NCBI GenBank assembly: GCA_024642265.1
Contig: JAHEBL010000008.1
Span: forward strand, 1-64,000
Source: Haliea sp.
Lineage (GTDB): Bacteria; Pseudomonadota; Gammaproteobacteria; Pseudomonadales; Halieaceae
Direction of reading: 5' to 3'
DNA length: 64,000 bases
This document shows positions 46,040 to 56,422 of the stretch, piece by piece. A program made the translations under genes and the position numbers. The notes below the pieces were generated by a model. The model had not been told where the DNA came from. It did not search any database and worked only from the letters and a program-made list of their open reading frames with translations. Each line of letters starts with the position of its first letter. Position 1 is the stretch's first letter.

Positions 46040-47524
46040 GTGAAATATACAGATTTACGGGATTTTATTGCGGCGCTTGAACAGCGCGGCGAGCTGGTTC
46101 GGATCAAGGCCGAAGTGGATCCCGTGCTGGAGATGACCGAGATTGCCGACCGCACCCTGAGGGGCGGTGGCCCCGCCCTGCTGTTCGAGAATCCCAGGGG
46201 ATTCGATACTCCGGTGCTGGTGAATCTGTTCGGTACCGAGCGCCGGGTAGCACTGGGCATGGGCAGGGAGGATATCGGGGCCCTGCGCGAGATAGGCGAG
46301 CTGCTGGCCTACCTGCGACAACCCGATCCGCCCAAGGGTATGCGCGACGCCTGGAGCAAGGCACCGGTGCTCAAGCAGGTGCTTAACATGGCGCCGAAAA
46401 CTGTGCGCAACCCACCCTGCCAGTATCACGCCCAGCAGGGAGATGAGGTCGACCTTTACCGCCTGCCGATACAGACCTGCTGGCCTGGAGATGCCGCACC
46501 ACTGGTGACATGGCCGCTGGTCATTACCCGCGGCCCTGGCAAGGAGCGCCTGAACCTGGGCATCTACCGCATGCAGTTGATCGGTCGCAACAAGCTGATC
46601 ATGCGCTGGCTGTCGCACCGCGGCGGCGCCCTGGATTTCCGCGACTGGCAACAGCAACACCCTGGACAGCGCTACCCGGTCGCTATCGCGCTCGGCGCGG
46701 ACCCGGCCACCACGCTGGCGGCCGTCACGCCTATCCCCGACGGTATATCCGAATACGCCTTCGCCGGCCTGCTGCGCGGCAGCAAGACGGAACTGGCCGA
46801 GTGTTTTACCGCGACCTGCCGCGAACACGGGCTGACGGTACCGGCCACCGCGGAGTTCATTCTGGAAGGTTACCTCGAGCCCGGCGAGATGGCCGCAGAG
46901 GGGCCCTTCGGTGACCACACGGGCTACTATAACGAGGTGGAGCAGTTCCCGGTGTTTACCGTCGAAGCGATTACCCACCGGGAATCACCCGTTTACCACA
47001 GCACCTATACCGGGCGCCCGCCGGACGAACCGGCCGTGCTGGGGGTGGCGCTCAACGAGGTGTTCGTGCCGCTGCTGAAAAAGCAGTTCCCCGAGATAGT
47101 CGATTTCTACCTGCCCCCGGAGGGTTGCTCCTATCGCATGGCAGTGGTGACCATGCGCAAGGAATACCCGGGGCACGCCAAGCGGGTGATGCTGGGCATA
47201 TGGTCCTTCCTGCGCCAGTTCATGTACACCAAGTTCATCATCGTCACCGACGAGGACGTCAACGCCCGGGACTGGCAGGACGTGATCTGGGCCATGACTA
47301 CCCGGATGGATCCAAGGCGGGACAGTGTATTCATAGACAATACGCCGATCGACTACCTGGATTTTGCCTCGCCCGTGGCAGGCCTGGGATCGAAGGTCGG
47401 ATTTGACGCCACCAACAAGTGGCCGGGCGAAACCGACAGGGAGTGGGGGCAGCCCATCGCGATGGCGCCGGCAGTGAAGCAGCGCATCGACGAATTGTGG
47501 GACCAGTTGGGTATCGAGCTGTAG
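46040..47524 (+). CDS. ubiD: 4-hydroxy-3-polyprenylbenzoate decarboxylase UbiD
   Basis: Prenylated-FMN decarboxylase of ubiquinone synthesis, 494 residues (E. coli 497). The N-terminus [18 protein letters not shown] and [16 protein letters not shown] follow E. coli UbiD closely. The catalytic region holds [14 protein letters not shown] and the glutamate-rich [20 protein letters not shown]. The GTG at 46040 gives the canonical start; the open frame extends upstream to 45974. It lies 93 bases after rho. Confidence 0.96.
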   Translation: MKYTDLRDFIAALEQRGELVRIKAEVDPVLEMTEIADRTLRGGGPALLFENPRGFDTPVLVNLFGTERRVALGMGREDIGALREIGELLAYLRQPDPPKGMRDAWSKAPVLKQVLNMAPKTVRNPPCQYHAQQGDEVDLYRLPIQTCWPGDAAPLVTWPLVITRGPGKERLNLGIYRMQLIGRNKLIMRWLSHRGGALDFRDWQQQHPGQRYPVAIALGADPATTLAAVTPIPDGISEYAFAGLLRGSKTELAECFTATCREHGLTVPATAEFILEGYLEPGEMAAEGPFGDHTGYYNEVEQFPVFTVEAITHRESPVYHSTYTGRPPDEPAVLGVALNEVFVPLLKKQFPEIVDFYLPPEGCSYRMAVVTMRKEYPGHAKRVMLGIWSFLRQFMYTKFIIVTDEDVNARDWQDVIWAMTTRMDPRRDSVFIDNTPIDYLDFASPVAGLGSKVGFDATNKWPGETDREWGQPIAMAPAVKQRIDELWDQLGIEL

Positions 47525-47525
47525 C

Positions 47526-48782
47526 TCAGACGCGTGTCAGCAGGCGCTGGTCCGGAACGATTTTGTCCGGTCGGGGCAGTTTGGGCAGGTGGTTTTCCTG
47601 CAGCAGCAGGCCCTCGCGAAAGTAGGCGGCAGCGACATTGGCCTGTCCCATCGCGCTCAGAAGCCTGCCGAGTTCGGCACAGATCTCGGGGCTGCGCTCG
47701 ATACGGTAGCTCTTCTCAAAATAATCCCGCGACTTGCCCCATAACTTGTCCCGGGCAGACAGCCGGCCAAGGCACAGGAGCAACTGGGCATCGTCAGGGT
47801 GGCCGGCCAACCAGCCCTCCGCGTGAGCCAGCTGACGCCGCACATTCTCACTTTCAACGTAACCGTAAATGCGGACCAACTGTGAATCCCAGTCGTGCTT
47901 GAGAGTGCGCAGAATAATCTTTTCAGCAAGTGGATGCCCGCCCAGCATGACCAGCAGGCCCGCGTACTGGGCGACCATGCCGGTATCGTGATGCACAGCT
48001 GCCGGCATCTTGTTCCAGGCATCGCAAAGTGTATCGAGGCTACCGCCGCGGGAGGTATCTGCGGCCTGCTTCAGCAAACGCCCATATATGTCGTGTTCAA
48101 GACGCTGCAGTTCATCGAAGTTGAGTACCCGGTACTTTTTCAGCAGTGGCAAAAGCTGCGCCAGCCCGGCACTGTCGTCGAGCCCGGTATAGGCCCGCTG
48201 CAGCAGGGCCAGCGCCTGCGGATAGCGGCCCGGGCTGCGCCGCGCTGCCTGCAGTGTATCGACAGCCTGCTGATACTGGCCGGCCTGCAGTTGTATCTCG
48301 GCGCGGGCCAGGTCGACCGCGACCTTTGCCGAGCCCGTGGCCCCCTCCGCCGCCAGCAGCTGCTGCTCGGTTTGCTCGGGCTCACCCAACTGCGCACTCG
48401 CGCGCGCGGCCAGCAGATAGTTCACCAGGGGGGCATCGTTGCCGCGAGTGCCGCGCAGCAGTTCACGCCGCGCTTTCGACCAGTTGCCCTCGATAAAGTT
48501 AACCAGTCCGCGATCCGTCAGCCGCGCGGCCTTGCGTGTGCGGCGCGAACCGAGCCAGCCCGAAAAGGACTTCTGCCCGCCCACGAGCCTGCGCAGCAGG
48601 GCAATCAGCGCGTACAGTACCAGGGTGAACAGCAGCAGCAGCACCAGGCCAACCCACAGACTGGACTCCAGGGTGTAGTCCCCATAGGCCATCAGCAGGT
48701 AGCCGGGATCGGTTTCGATGACGGCGACCACCCCGACGCCGAGCAGCAGGGCGATAAGAACGAGGGCAAATAGCTTGCGCAT
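47526..48782 (-). CDS. hemY: HemY, TPR-type membrane protein
   Basis: A 418-residue inner-membrane protein of the gammaproteobacterial haem operon (not the protoporphyrinogen oxidase of the same symbol). Two N-terminal helices (about 4-22 and 40-65) frame GVVAVIETDPGYLLMAYGDYTLE, the HemY_N signature; the remainder is a TPR-like helical array in the periplasm or cytoplasm. It may assemble haem-pathway enzymes; its biochemical role is unproven. Last gene of the leftward hem operon. Confidence 0.9.
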   Translation of the reverse strand: MRKLFALVLIALLLGVGVVAVIETDPGYLLMAYGDYTLESSLWVGLVLLLLFTLVLYALIALLRRLVGGQKSFSGWLGSRRTRKAARLTDRGLVNFIEGNWSKARRELLRGTRGNDAPLVNYLLAARASAQLGEPEQTEQQLLAAEGATGSAKVAVDLARAEIQLQAGQYQQAVDTLQAARRSPGRYPQALALLQRAYTGLDDSAGLAQLLPLLKKYRVLNFDELQRLEHDIYGRLLKQAADTSRGGSLDTLCDAWNKMPAAVHHDTGMVAQYAGLLVMLGGHPLAEKIILRTLKHDWDSQLVRIYGYVESENVRRQLAHAEGWLAGHPDDAQLLLCLGRLSARDKLWGKSRDYFEKSYRIERSPEICAELGRLLSAMGQANVAAAYFREGLLLQENHLPKLPRPDKIVPDQRLLTRV

Positions 48783-48785
48783 GGC

Positions 48786-50000
48786 CTATTCCGCGCCTCC
48801 CTGCTGCAGACGCTGCTTCATCACCGCATCCAGCGCCTGGACCGATCCCGAGATATCGGGCAGGTCGATGGCCACGCTGGTCTGTGCCAGCGCGGTGATC
48901 TCCCGGGACATGGCGCGGGCGGCGGCCTCGTCGGACTCAAAAAACTCACGCACCCAATACTGCGCCCGCTCCAGGCTGTCCTGGTAAAGCAGCTGATTGC
49001 CCGACAGCAGGGCTATCTGCGCCTGCTCCAGCAACATTCGCAAATTTTGCCGCACAAGGCCCTCCCACTGGGGGTCCATCAGGGCCTGCATGGGCTCATC
49101 GCGACGCCTGATAATAATGTAGTCGGACAACTTGGCCAGGGCAGCCTCATAGCCCTGCCGCAGACGCGCTTGCCAGGTATCGGCCTGCTCGGGCTGCGGC
49201 CGGGCCTCGCGCTCCGGCAACTGGAAGATCACCAGCTTGTCCGCCTGCTCCACCAGCGCCGCAAGGCGCAGGTAAAGCCCCTCCACATCCAGCCTGGGAA
49301 TCGCCCTCACTGCGGCCAGGTCGTCGGCCACCGCGGCACGCACTTCGTGCAAGCGCACATCATCCAGTGCCATTAAAATGCTGTCTGCACTGCCCAGCAG
49401 GCCCTGGGCTGCCGCCGCATCGCCGGCCATCAGCAGTTGCTGGTTCGCCAGGCGGATCAGGTACTGCGCCTCGGCCAGTAACCAGTCGTCGCGTTCATCG
49501 TCACTGTAGCGATCCAGTTCAGTGCCCTGTTGCGCCAGCTTGGCGTCATGCTCCGCCAGCTGTGCCTGCACGGAATCCAGCGCCTGGGCCAGGCGGCGGG
49601 CCTGGCCATCCAGGTCACCGGTACCTGCCTGCATTGTCTGCAGCGCGGCATCCAGCTGCTCACGCCACTGCCGGTTGAGCCCGTCCAGGTCGGGTGCGGC
49701 ACGCGCGGGGCTGGTCTCGATCGCCTCCAGCCGTGCGCTGATGCCGGCATCGCCACGCAGTTGCTCGCGCAGCAGCCAGCCCACCCCGCCGGCAGCGGCC
49801 AACGCCAGCAGCAGCGCTATCCAGGCGACCGCGGAAGACGAGCCCTGCCTCACCGGTTCGGGCTCGGACACGGCACCTGCCGGCATACCTGCGGCGATTT
49901 TGGGCACTTCCTCCACGGTATCGCTGGTCTGTATGTCTTCCCCGGCCGCGGCAGTCTCCTGTGCCAGCTGCTCGATATTCTTGTCTCGCTGATCACTCAC
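48786..50000 (-). CDS. hemX: HemX, uroporphyrinogen-III C-methyltransferase-like membrane protein
   Basis: A 404-residue protein with an acidic cytoplasmic N-terminus (about 60 residues), one transmembrane helix (AVAWIALLLALAAAGGVGWLL) and a long coiled-coil domain. The name comes from operon context; no SAM-binding site is visible, so methyltransferase activity is unlikely. It is 3 bases from hemY and 3 bases from hemD, clearly co-transcribed. GTG start. Confidence 0.88.
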   Translation of the reverse strand: MSDQRDKNIEQLAQETAAAGEDIQTSDTVEEVPKIAAGMPAGAVSEPEPVRQGSSSAVAWIALLLALAAAGGVGWLLREQLRGDAGISARLEAIETSPARAAPDLDGLNRQWREQLDAALQTMQAGTGDLDGQARRLAQALDSVQAQLAEHDAKLAQQGTELDRYSDDERDDWLLAEAQYLIRLANQQLLMAGDAAAAQGLLGSADSILMALDDVRLHEVRAAVADDLAAVRAIPRLDVEGLYLRLAALVEQADKLVIFQLPEREARPQPEQADTWQARLRQGYEAALAKLSDYIIIRRRDEPMQALMDPQWEGLVRQNLRMLLEQAQIALLSGNQLLYQDSLERAQYWVREFFESDEAAARAMSREITALAQTSVAIDLPDISGSVQALDAVMKQRLQQGGAE

Positions 50001-50003
50001 TAG

Positions 50004-50789
50004 TCACTCTCCAGCGGTGGTTTGCCACGTTGCCAGGGCGCGCAACATTGCGCTATCCGAGGCATTTTCTGCAGTTATCACCCTGCCAAAACCGGCTGCA
50101 AGCGCCATTTGCGCCACCCGCCCCGACGGCACCAGCAGGGTTATATACCTAAACTTAGTGGTTTCTGCCGGGCTAAGCAATGCCAGCAGATTGGCAAACC
50201 CCTCGCCACTGCTGATCATGATGAGGCCGACACCCCATTGTGTCAGCTTTTTTGCCAGCTCGCCGGGAGCCAGCGCGGGGGCCGTACGTCGATAGCAGGC
50301 AAGCTCTTCTACCCGGCCGCCGCGCTCTCCCAACCGGGCCGCCAGGGTCTGGCGTCCGCCCTCGCCTTTTACCAGCAGCACGCGTTGGCCGGTCAGGTCC
50401 TGCAGCTGGGGCAGGGCCAGCAGGCCCTCGCTGCTCATATCTGTCCCCGGGGTATGCGCGCGGATGCCGAAGGGCAGTAACAAACGGGCCGTCGCATCAC
50501 CCACCGCATACCACTCAAGCCCCACCGGCAGTTGCGGCCAGCAGGCCTCTATCCGGGCCATACCAAAACGCACCGCATTGCCGCTGACAAAAATAATATG
50601 CTGGAAGTGGTCCAGGTCCCGCACCAGCCGACGCTGCAGGGGCGCAAGCTCGGCAACCGGCAACAGTTCCAGCATGGGCAGACTGTGCACGTCAAACCCG
50701 GCCTGCGCCACCCCGGCACACAGCTCGCCGGCCTGGTCCCGGGGCCGTGTCACCAGCACGCTGGCGGCCTGACTCCCGCCTATCGGCAC
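50004..50789 (-). CDS. hemD: Uroporphyrinogen-III synthase
   Basis: Closes the linear tetrapyrrole made by HemC into uroporphyrinogen III. A 261-residue two-domain protein of the usual length; the family has low conservation, but VLVTRPRDQA near the N-terminus, YAVGDATA and the MISSGEGFANL region agree. It starts with GTG, 30 bases after hemC, and overlaps no neighbour; hemX follows within 3 bases. Confidence 0.9.
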   Translation of the reverse strand: MPIGGSQAASVLVTRPRDQAGELCAGVAQAGFDVHSLPMLELLPVAELAPLQRRLVRDLDHFQHIIFVSGNAVRFGMARIEACWPQLPVGLEWYAVGDATARLLLPFGIRAHTPGTDMSSEGLLALPQLQDLTGQRVLLVKGEGGRQTLAARLGERGGRVEELACYRRTAPALAPGELAKKLTQWGVGLIMISSGEGFANLLALLSPAETTKFRYITLLVPSGRVAQMALAAGFGRVITAENASDSAMLRALATWQTTAGE

Positions 50790-50819
50790 GGTCTGGAAGC
50801 CCCCGGCGGATGCGATGGA

Positions 50820-51752
50820 TTACCCAAGCTGGACCTCTGCCAGAATATCGGCGGCGCCCTGTGCCAGCAGTTGCTCGGCAACCTGAACGCCCAGCTGATG
50901 CGCATCTGACGCATCGGCTTCCGCTTCGGCCCGCAGGATCAGTGAGCCATCGGGCTTGCCCACGAGGCCGCGCAACCAGAGCCGACCGGAGTCCCCGAGG
51001 TGCTGCGCATAGCAGGCAATGGGCACCTGGCAGCCACCCTGCAGGTGTTCATTCATGGCGCGCTCGGCGGTCACCCGCTGGGCGGTGGGTTCGTGGTGCA
51101 ACACCTGCAACAATTGCAGCACATCGCGATCAACGCTGCGCACCTCAATACCGACCGCGCCCTGCCCGCCCGCTGGCAGCGAGTCGGTCACCGCTATCTG
51201 CTGCGCGATACGCGCACCGAAACCCAACCTGATAAGGCCGGCGCTGGCCAGAATGATCGCGTCGTAGTCACCCTCGTCGAGCTTGCGCAGGCGCGTGTTG
51301 ACGTTGCCGCGCAGGAATTTCACCTGCAGGTCCGGCCGCCGTGAGCGCAGCTGGCATTCGCGGCGCAGGCTGGAGGTACCCACCACGCTGCCCGCCGGCA
51401 GCTCTTCCAGGGTTTTGAAATCATTGCTGACAAAAGCATCGGAGGGGTCTTCGCGCTCGCAGATCACCCCCAGGCCCAGCCCTTCGGGAAATGACATGGG
51501 CACATCTTTCATGGAGTGCACTGCAATATCAGCGCTGCCGTCCAACAGTGCAGTTTCCAGTTCCTTGACGAAAAGCCCCTTGCCACCGACTTTCGCCAGC
51601 GGAACCTCCAGCAGCTGGTCCCCGCGCGAAGTCATCCCCAACAGCGCAACACTCAGCCCCGGGTGGGCCGCCTCCAGGGCGGCCCGCACGTACTCGGCCT
51701 GCCAGAGGGCCAGTGGACTTTCACGGGTGGCAATCGTCAGTATGGAAGGCAT
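50820..51752 (-). CDS. hemC: Hydroxymethylbilane synthase
   Basis: Joins four porphobilinogens. 310 residues with the family start [14 protein letters not shown], the catalytic region AVHSMKDVP (Asp near residue 82), [11 protein letters not shown] and [10 protein letters not shown]. The dipyrromethane cofactor is carried by the cysteine in [10 protein letters not shown] (about 241). First hem gene after the algZ-algR pair, separated by 68 bases from algR, so it may have its own promoter. Confidence 0.96.
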   Translation of the reverse strand: MPSILTIATRESPLALWQAEYVRAALEAAHPGLSVALLGMTSRGDQLLEVPLAKVGGKGLFVKELETALLDGSADIAVHSMKDVPMSFPEGLGLGVICEREDPSDAFVSNDFKTLEELPAGSVVGTSSLRRECQLRSRRPDLQVKFLRGNVNTRLRKLDEGDYDAIILASAGLIRLGFGARIAQQIAVTDSLPAGGQGAVGIEVRSVDRDVLQLLQVLHHEPTAQRVTAERAMNEHLQGGCQVPIACYAQHLGDSGRLWLRGLVGKPDGSLILRAEAEADASDAHQLGVQVAEQLLAQGAADILAEVQLG

Positions 51753-51820
51753 GCCCTGGGTTCCTTGTCAGCAAGCCGCGCATGATAACAGCCGCTCGCC
51801 GGCCCCGCGACAGCACGCGC

Positions 51821-52579
51821 TCAACTCTCAACGAGACGCTGCTTCACCTGGGCGAGATGGCGGCGACTGACCACCGGCCGGTGCTCGACCCCGTCGAGCA
51901 CCACAGTCCAGGTGCCGTCCTCATCACGCTGCAGGCGGGTAATGTGGGCCCGGGCAACCAGCGCATTGCGGTGCACGCGCAGAAAGCGGTCACCAAACTC
52001 ACGCTCCAGTTCCTTGAGTGTGTCGGGAATCAGCAGTTGCGCCGACGGACTGCAGGCAGTCACGTACTTCTGCTCGGCCAGCAGGCAGCGGATCTCGGCC
52101 ACGGGCATGGTCTCGAGGCCACGATGGCTCTGGCTGGCCAGGTGCGCGCGCTGCCCGGGCTGCGGCGCCGCCACATCCGCCGACACGCCCTCCAGCGCGG
52201 CCAGTGAGGCCAGCTGCACTCGGTTGACCCTGCCGGCACCGGCCAACGCCCGTGCCAGTTCAACTTCACGCACAGGCTTGAGCAGATAGGCCACAGCCTG
52301 GTGTTGCAGCGCCTCCAGCGCGTATTGATCGTAGGCGGTGCAGAAAATCACCGCCGGCGGCTGATCCTGCTCATCCAGCCGCTCAGCCAGCTCGATACCG
52401 CTCATGCCGGGCATGCGCACGTCCAGCAACAGGAGGTCGGGGTTGTGCTCCCGAATCAGCGCCAGCGCCTGCTCGCCGTCGGCCGCCTGCCAACACCGGG
52501 CAGAGGGCTGCAGTTTCTGCAACAGGCGCAGCAAGCGTTCCCGCGCCAGCAATTCATCATCAACAACAAGAATCTTCAC
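51821..52579 (-). CDS. algR: LytTR-type response regulator AlgR
   Basis: A 252-residue response regulator. The receiver domain has the acidic pocket VVDDE, phospho-acceptor D53 (LLLLDVRMPG), threonine in FCTAYD and lysine in LLKPV. The C-terminal LytTR DNA-binding domain includes FLRVHRNALVAR and HRPVVSRRHLAQVK. In Pseudomonas AlgR controls alginate, type IV pili and virulence. The GTG start overlaps the algZ stop as GTGA, so the pair is translationally coupled. Confidence 0.92.
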   Translation of the reverse strand: MKILVVDDELLARERLLRLLQKLQPSARCWQAADGEQALALIREHNPDLLLLDVRMPGMSGIELAERLDEQDQPPAVIFCTAYDQYALEALQHQAVAYLLKPVREVELARALAGAGRVNRVQLASLAALEGVSADVAAPQPGQRAHLASQSHRGLETMPVAEIRCLLAEQKYVTACSPSAQLLIPDTLKELEREFGDRFLRVHRNALVARAHITRLQRDEDGTWTVVLDGVEHRPVVSRRHLAQVKQRLVES

Positions 52580-53637
52580 ACCATGTCCCGCAGTGGATAA
52601 CTCAATTCAACCCTGAACACCCCACCCGCCTGCATTGTCTGCAACTGGCCCCGGGCCGCAAACAATACCGCCAGACGCTGGCGTATATTTTCCAGCGCCA
52701 TCTGGTGCCCCCCGCTGCGCGCGGATGTTTCGGGTACCGGGTTCTCGACCAGCGCGCGCACAGTGCCCGAATCCTCCCGCACACTGACGCGAATAGCACC
52801 GCCCGCAGTGAGCTGGGCCACACCGTGGTAGACGGCATTTTCCACCAGCGGCTGGAGAATCAGGCTGGGCATCGACAGCTCAAGCACATCGCGGCCAACA
52901 TCCCAGGCCACCTGCAGCCTGTCCCCGAGGCGCAATTTCTCGATGGCCAGGTATAACTCGCACAGGCGCATCTCATCCGCCACGGTAGTGGGGCGGGTAT
53001 GTTCCTGCAGGCTGACCCGCATCAATTCCGCCAGGTCCTCGACGGCGCGCTCAGCATCCTCCGGGCGGGATACGATGAGACTGGCGATACTGTTGAGGGT
53101 ATTGAACAGGAAATGCGGTCGGATTTTCGCGCGCAGAGAGTCCAGCCGGGACTGCAACTCCTGTTGCTTCTGGACCAGCAGCTGCTGCTGCAGGTAAAAA
53201 TACCGCAACATGATACCGCTGAGCACCGCGGCCACCAGCAGGTTGCGCAACAACCACCAGGCCTGGCTGGAGCCGTTGTTGAAATGCGGCAGCAGGCGCC
53301 AGGCGGCGAGGCTGCTGACGGCTGTAACCGCCAGTACCACCAGCAGGCAGCACAAACTGACCAATGGCAGGCTGCTGGCGCGAATGACCCCGCGCAGGCC
53401 GCATACCAGCGCCGCGCTCAGCAACACCACCCACTGCACGAACAGGGAACACAGGGCCAGCTTTTCCCAGTCGAAGGCCGGCAGGCCACTGGCGCCCAGC
53501 ACATAGACCAGCACCATCAGCTCAACCAGCAGAACCATGAAGAAAACCGAGCGGGGGGCGCACAGGTCGGGGATGAAAAACGCCCCCGTTGCCATGCCCT
53601 CCCCTGTCTGTGCCACCTGCCCCGGTGATGGCTGCAT
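52576..53637 (-). CDS. algZ: LytS-type sensor histidine kinase AlgZ (FimS)
   Basis: A 353-residue sensor kinase, close to the 358 of Pseudomonas AlgZ. Four N-terminal hydrophobic helices form the membrane sensor. The His_kinase domain shows [16 protein letters not shown] with the phospho-acceptor H at about 174, and the ATPase part [12 protein letters not shown] and [10 protein letters not shown]. The start at 53637 is preceded by GGGGAG; an open frame continues further upstream over the argH start and is not used. Divergent from argH. Confidence 0.92.
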   Translation of the reverse strand: MQPSPGQVAQTGEGMATGAFFIPDLCAPRSVFFMVLLVELMVLVYVLGASGLPAFDWEKLALCSLFVQWVVLLSAALVCGLRGVIRASSLPLVSLCCLLVVLAVTAVSSLAAWRLLPHFNNGSSQAWWLLRNLLVAAVLSGIMLRYFYLQQQLLVQKQQELQSRLDSLRAKIRPHFLFNTLNSIASLIVSRPEDAERAVEDLAELMRVSLQEHTRPTTVADEMRLCELYLAIEKLRLGDRLQVAWDVGRDVLELSMPSLILQPLVENAVYHGVAQLTAGGAIRVSVREDSGTVRALVENPVPETSARSGGHQMALENIRQRLAVLFAARGQLQTMQAGGVFRVELSYPLRDMV

Positions 53638-53661
53638 ATGCGCTTCTCCCCCTGCGATAAC

Positions 53662-53670
53662 TGGTATACT
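53662..53670 (+). promoter_or_regulatory. Extended -10 promoter for argH
   Basis: TGGTATACT (53662-53670) is an extended -10 (TGN before TATACT). No good -35 lies at 17 bases, which extended -10 promoters do not require. Start would be near 53677, about 94 bases before argH. Confidence 0.45.
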
Positions 53671-53770
53671 TGCACCCTTACCCGGCGCCGACAAGTCAAA
53701 ATCGAACGATACGCCAGCGCGACCGCAGACCGGCGCCGCGCCTGGTTTTAACAGCAGGAATCCATACGGA

Positions 53771-55168
53771 ATGAACGAGAAGCAAGATACCAGCAAGCTG
53801 TGGGGCGGGCGTTTCAACGAACCCACCGACAGTTTTGTGCAACGGTTTACCGCCTCAGTCAACTTCGACCAGCGCATGGCCATTGAAGACATCGAGGGGT
53901 CGCTGGCCCATGCGGCAATGCTCACAGCGACGGGCGTACTCACCGCGCAGGAGCTGGCGGACATTCGCGAGGGCCTGGGTAAGATACGCGATGAAATCAG
54001 CACCGGCCGGTTCAACTGGTCAGTGGAGCTGGAAGACGTCCACATGAACATCGAGGCCAGGCTGACGCAACTGATCGGCATCACCGGCAAGAAGCTGCAC
54101 ACCGGGCGCTCGCGCAACGACCAGGTGGCGACTGATATAAGGCTCTACCTGCGCTCCGCCATCGACGCCATCGCCGCCGAGCTGACCCGGTTGCAGCGGG
54201 GTACCGTGGGGCTTGCCGCCCAGCAGGCCGCGACCATCATGCCGGGTTTCACCCACCTGCAAACCGCACAGCCGGTAACATTTGGACACCACCTGCTGGC
54301 CTGGAACGAGATGCTGGAGCGGGATTACAGCCGACTGCTGGATTGCCGGACCCGCCTCAATCAGTCACCACTGGGGGCCGCGGCACTGGCGGGCACAACC
54401 TACCCGATCGACCGCAACATGACAGCGGCCGCGCTGGGCTTCGACCGGCCGACGGAAAACTCACTGGACTCGGTATCCGACCGGGACTTCGCTATCGAGT
54501 TCTGCGCCTTCGCCGCCCTGTTGATGACACACCTGTCGCGGATGTCGGAGGAACTGGTGTTGTGGGCCTCGGCCCAGTTCAATTTCATAGAGCTGCCGGA
54601 TCGTTTCTGTACCGGCTCGTCGATCATGCCGCAGAAAAAGAACCCCGACGTACCTGAACTGGTGCGCGGCAAGGTAGGCCGCGTGAACGGCCACCTGATA
54701 TCCCTGCTGACCCTGATGAAAAGCCAGCCACTCGCCTACAACAAGGACAACCAGGAGGATAAAGAGCCCCTGTTCGACACCGTCGATACAGTGCTCGACT
54801 CCCTGCGCGCCTTCGCCGACATGGTGCCGGCTATCCGGCCAAAAACGGAACAGATGCGCGAGGCGGCGCGACGCGGCTTCTCAACAGCTACAGACCTGGC
54901 TGATTACCTGGTGCGCAAGGGGCTGCCTTTCAGGGATGCCCACGAAGTGGTTGGCAAGGCCGTCGCACACGGAGTGGCGAACGACCAGGACCTGGCCGAC
55001 ATGCCGCTGGCGACGCTGCAGGATTTTTGCCAGGCTATCGACTCGGACGTATTCGAGGTGCTGACCCTGGAAGGTTCCGTTGCGGCGCGCGACCACCTTG
55101 GCGGAACGGCGCCACGCCAGGTGACCGCGGCGGCCGAACGCGCCCGTGCGCGCCTGGAACAGCGCTAG
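53771..55168 (+). CDS. argH: Argininosuccinate lyase
   Basis: Last step of arginine synthesis, cleaving argininosuccinate to arginine and fumarate. 465 residues with [12 protein letters not shown] at the start, [12 protein letters not shown], and the signature [11 protein letters not shown] that holds the catalytic serine. Histidine of the general acid lies in [13 protein letters not shown] 53771 is chosen over upstream open frame. Divergence from algZ is conserved with Pseudomonas. Its stop abuts the stop of the convergent DUF3187 gene. Confidence 0.97.
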   Translation: MNEKQDTSKLWGGRFNEPTDSFVQRFTASVNFDQRMAIEDIEGSLAHAAMLTATGVLTAQELADIREGLGKIRDEISTGRFNWSVELEDVHMNIEARLTQLIGITGKKLHTGRSRNDQVATDIRLYLRSAIDAIAAELTRLQRGTVGLAAQQAATIMPGFTHLQTAQPVTFGHHLLAWNEMLERDYSRLLDCRTRLNQSPLGAAALAGTTYPIDRNMTAAALGFDRPTENSLDSVSDRDFAIEFCAFAALLMTHLSRMSEELVLWASAQFNFIELPDRFCTGSSIMPQKKNPDVPELVRGKVGRVNGHLISLLTLMKSQPLAYNKDNQEDKEPLFDTVDTVLDSLRAFADMVPAIRPKTEQMREAARRGFSTATDLADYLVRKGLPFRDAHEVVGKAVAHGVANDQDLADMPLATLQDFCQAIDSDVFEVLTLEGSVAARDHLGGTAPRQVTAAAERARARLEQR

Positions 55169-56155
55169 TCAGTCGCCGCTGTAGCGCAGGCTGACCAGAA
55201 AGGAAACATCGGCCGATGTTTCCACCACAATATCCTCTGCGACGCTGGCATCCACGGCCCAGCCTGGCGCAAACCGCCAGCGCACGCCACCGGTAAGGAT
55301 AGCGGCATCGTCGCCGATGGCGGTAATGTCGCTCCTGGTCGGGGCGGCGTTGCCATCGAGCTGCAGCAGCAAGGACCAACGCTCATTGAGCAGCCAGTCG
55401 AGACTCAGGCCGGCGAACCATAAATCCTGTTGCTGGATACCCTCCAGCAGGTCGCTGTCACCGGCACGGAGGTAGCCCAGCTGGCCGTGCCAGCGCAGGG
55501 GCAGGTCTGACAGGTGAGCGCCGGAAAACCGCAGGGCGACGTAGACATCATCGCCGCCACTACCAAGAAATTTGTCGTCATCACCGGTACCGAACTTGTA
55601 ACCCAGTGCGATGCTGGCCGCGGCATCCTCATCCCGGAAGAAGGCATAATTCAATGCCATGGTAATATCACCCAGACCCGAGCTATCCTCGTCCAGCAAA
55701 AAACCGGGCGCAAAGGTGGAGGCGTACTGGTAATCCAGCACGTCTCTTGGCGCCTTCGAGCGGTCGCCATCAGGCATACCCCAGAAGTCGTGCCAGTCGT
55801 CTATAAGCTTGTCCAGATGGCCGCCGCTCTGCTCCAGCCAGGGCACCTCGAGCTGCACGTCCCAACCGGGCGCCAGGCCATAGCGCAGGTCGAGGGCAAA
55901 GCGCAGAGTCTCACCATCGAGGTTGAGATACTCGCGGCTGTTGGAATCCTGCAGGTAGCTATTGGACAGGCTGCTGTGCAGCGCCACCCCCAGGTCACCC
56001 GCATCCTCAGTGTCGGCGGAGCGCTGGGAGGGCAGTCCCAGCAAACCCGTCACCGGACCGAGATTCCTGACATAAAGAGGTTCGCTGGCCGCCAGCGGCA
56101 GTGCGACCGCCAGCGACAACAGCAGCAGGGGAATCGTCCGCCAGGAAATATTCAA
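55169..56155 (-). CDS. DUF3187 family outer membrane protein
   Basis: A 328-residue protein with a signal peptide (likely cut after LPLAA) and a repetitive beta-strand pattern with aromatic ends, as expected for an outer membrane beta barrel. DUF3187 segments include LYVRNLGPVTGLLGLP, PGWDVQLEVPW and WGMPDGDR. Function unknown. The start is TTG, following GGAGTGATGG; an out-of-frame ATG lies nearby. It shares its divergent promoter region with lptM. Confidence 0.82.
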   Translation of the reverse strand: MNISWRTIPLLLLSLAVALPLAASEPLYVRNLGPVTGLLGLPSQRSADTEDAGDLGVALHSSLSNSYLQDSNSREYLNLDGETLRFALDLRYGLAPGWDVQLEVPWLEQSGGHLDKLIDDWHDFWGMPDGDRSKAPRDVLDYQYASTFAPGFLLDEDSSGLGDITMALNYAFFRDEDAAASIALGYKFGTGDDDKFLGSGGDDVYVALRFSGAHLSDLPLRWHGQLGYLRAGDSDLLEGIQQQDLWFAGLSLDWLLNERWSLLLQLDGNAAPTRSDITAIGDDAAILTGGVRWRFAPGWAVDASVAEDIVVETSADVSFLVSLRYSGD

Positions 56156-56228
56156 ACCATCACTCCAGTTTCCGCAACTGTAAAAAATTCAATGATACGG
56201 GCTGCTCGCGCCGCATACTAGCGACCGG

Positions 56229-56234
56229 TATAAT
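56229..56234 (+). promoter_or_regulatory. TATAAT -10 element for the lptM-lysA operon
   Basis: A perfect TATAAT 30 bases before the lptM ATG. No -35 of good quality was seen at 16-18 bases. Confidence 0.5.
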
Positions 56235-56263
56235 CTCCCGCTTTGCCAAACGGGACAGGGCTC

Positions 56264-56410
56264 ATGCGCTACACAGTTGCCACGCTTGCACTCACCACCG
56301 CGCTACTGACTGGTGGCTGCGGACAGATGGGCCCGCTGTATGAACCGGAGGCGACCGTGCCCGCGCGCCCCACTGCGTCAACAAGCACCACAACCCCCAC
56401 GAGCCCCTGA
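56264..56410 (+). CDS. lptM: LPS-assembly lipoprotein LptM
   Basis: A 48-residue lipoprotein. The signal peptide leads into the lipobox LTGGC (C19), directly followed by GQMGPLYEP, the short conserved segment of LptM (YifL), which helps the LptD/LptE translocon fold. The C-terminus is Thr/Pro-rich. ATG at 56264, stop at 56408-56410, 12 bases before lysA. Position before lysA-dapF is typical. The E. coli protein is slightly longer (67). Confidence 0.85.
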   Translation: MRYTVATLALTTALLTGGCGQMGPLYEPEATVPARPTASTSTTTPTSP

Positions 56411-56422
56411 CGAGAGCGCCCC

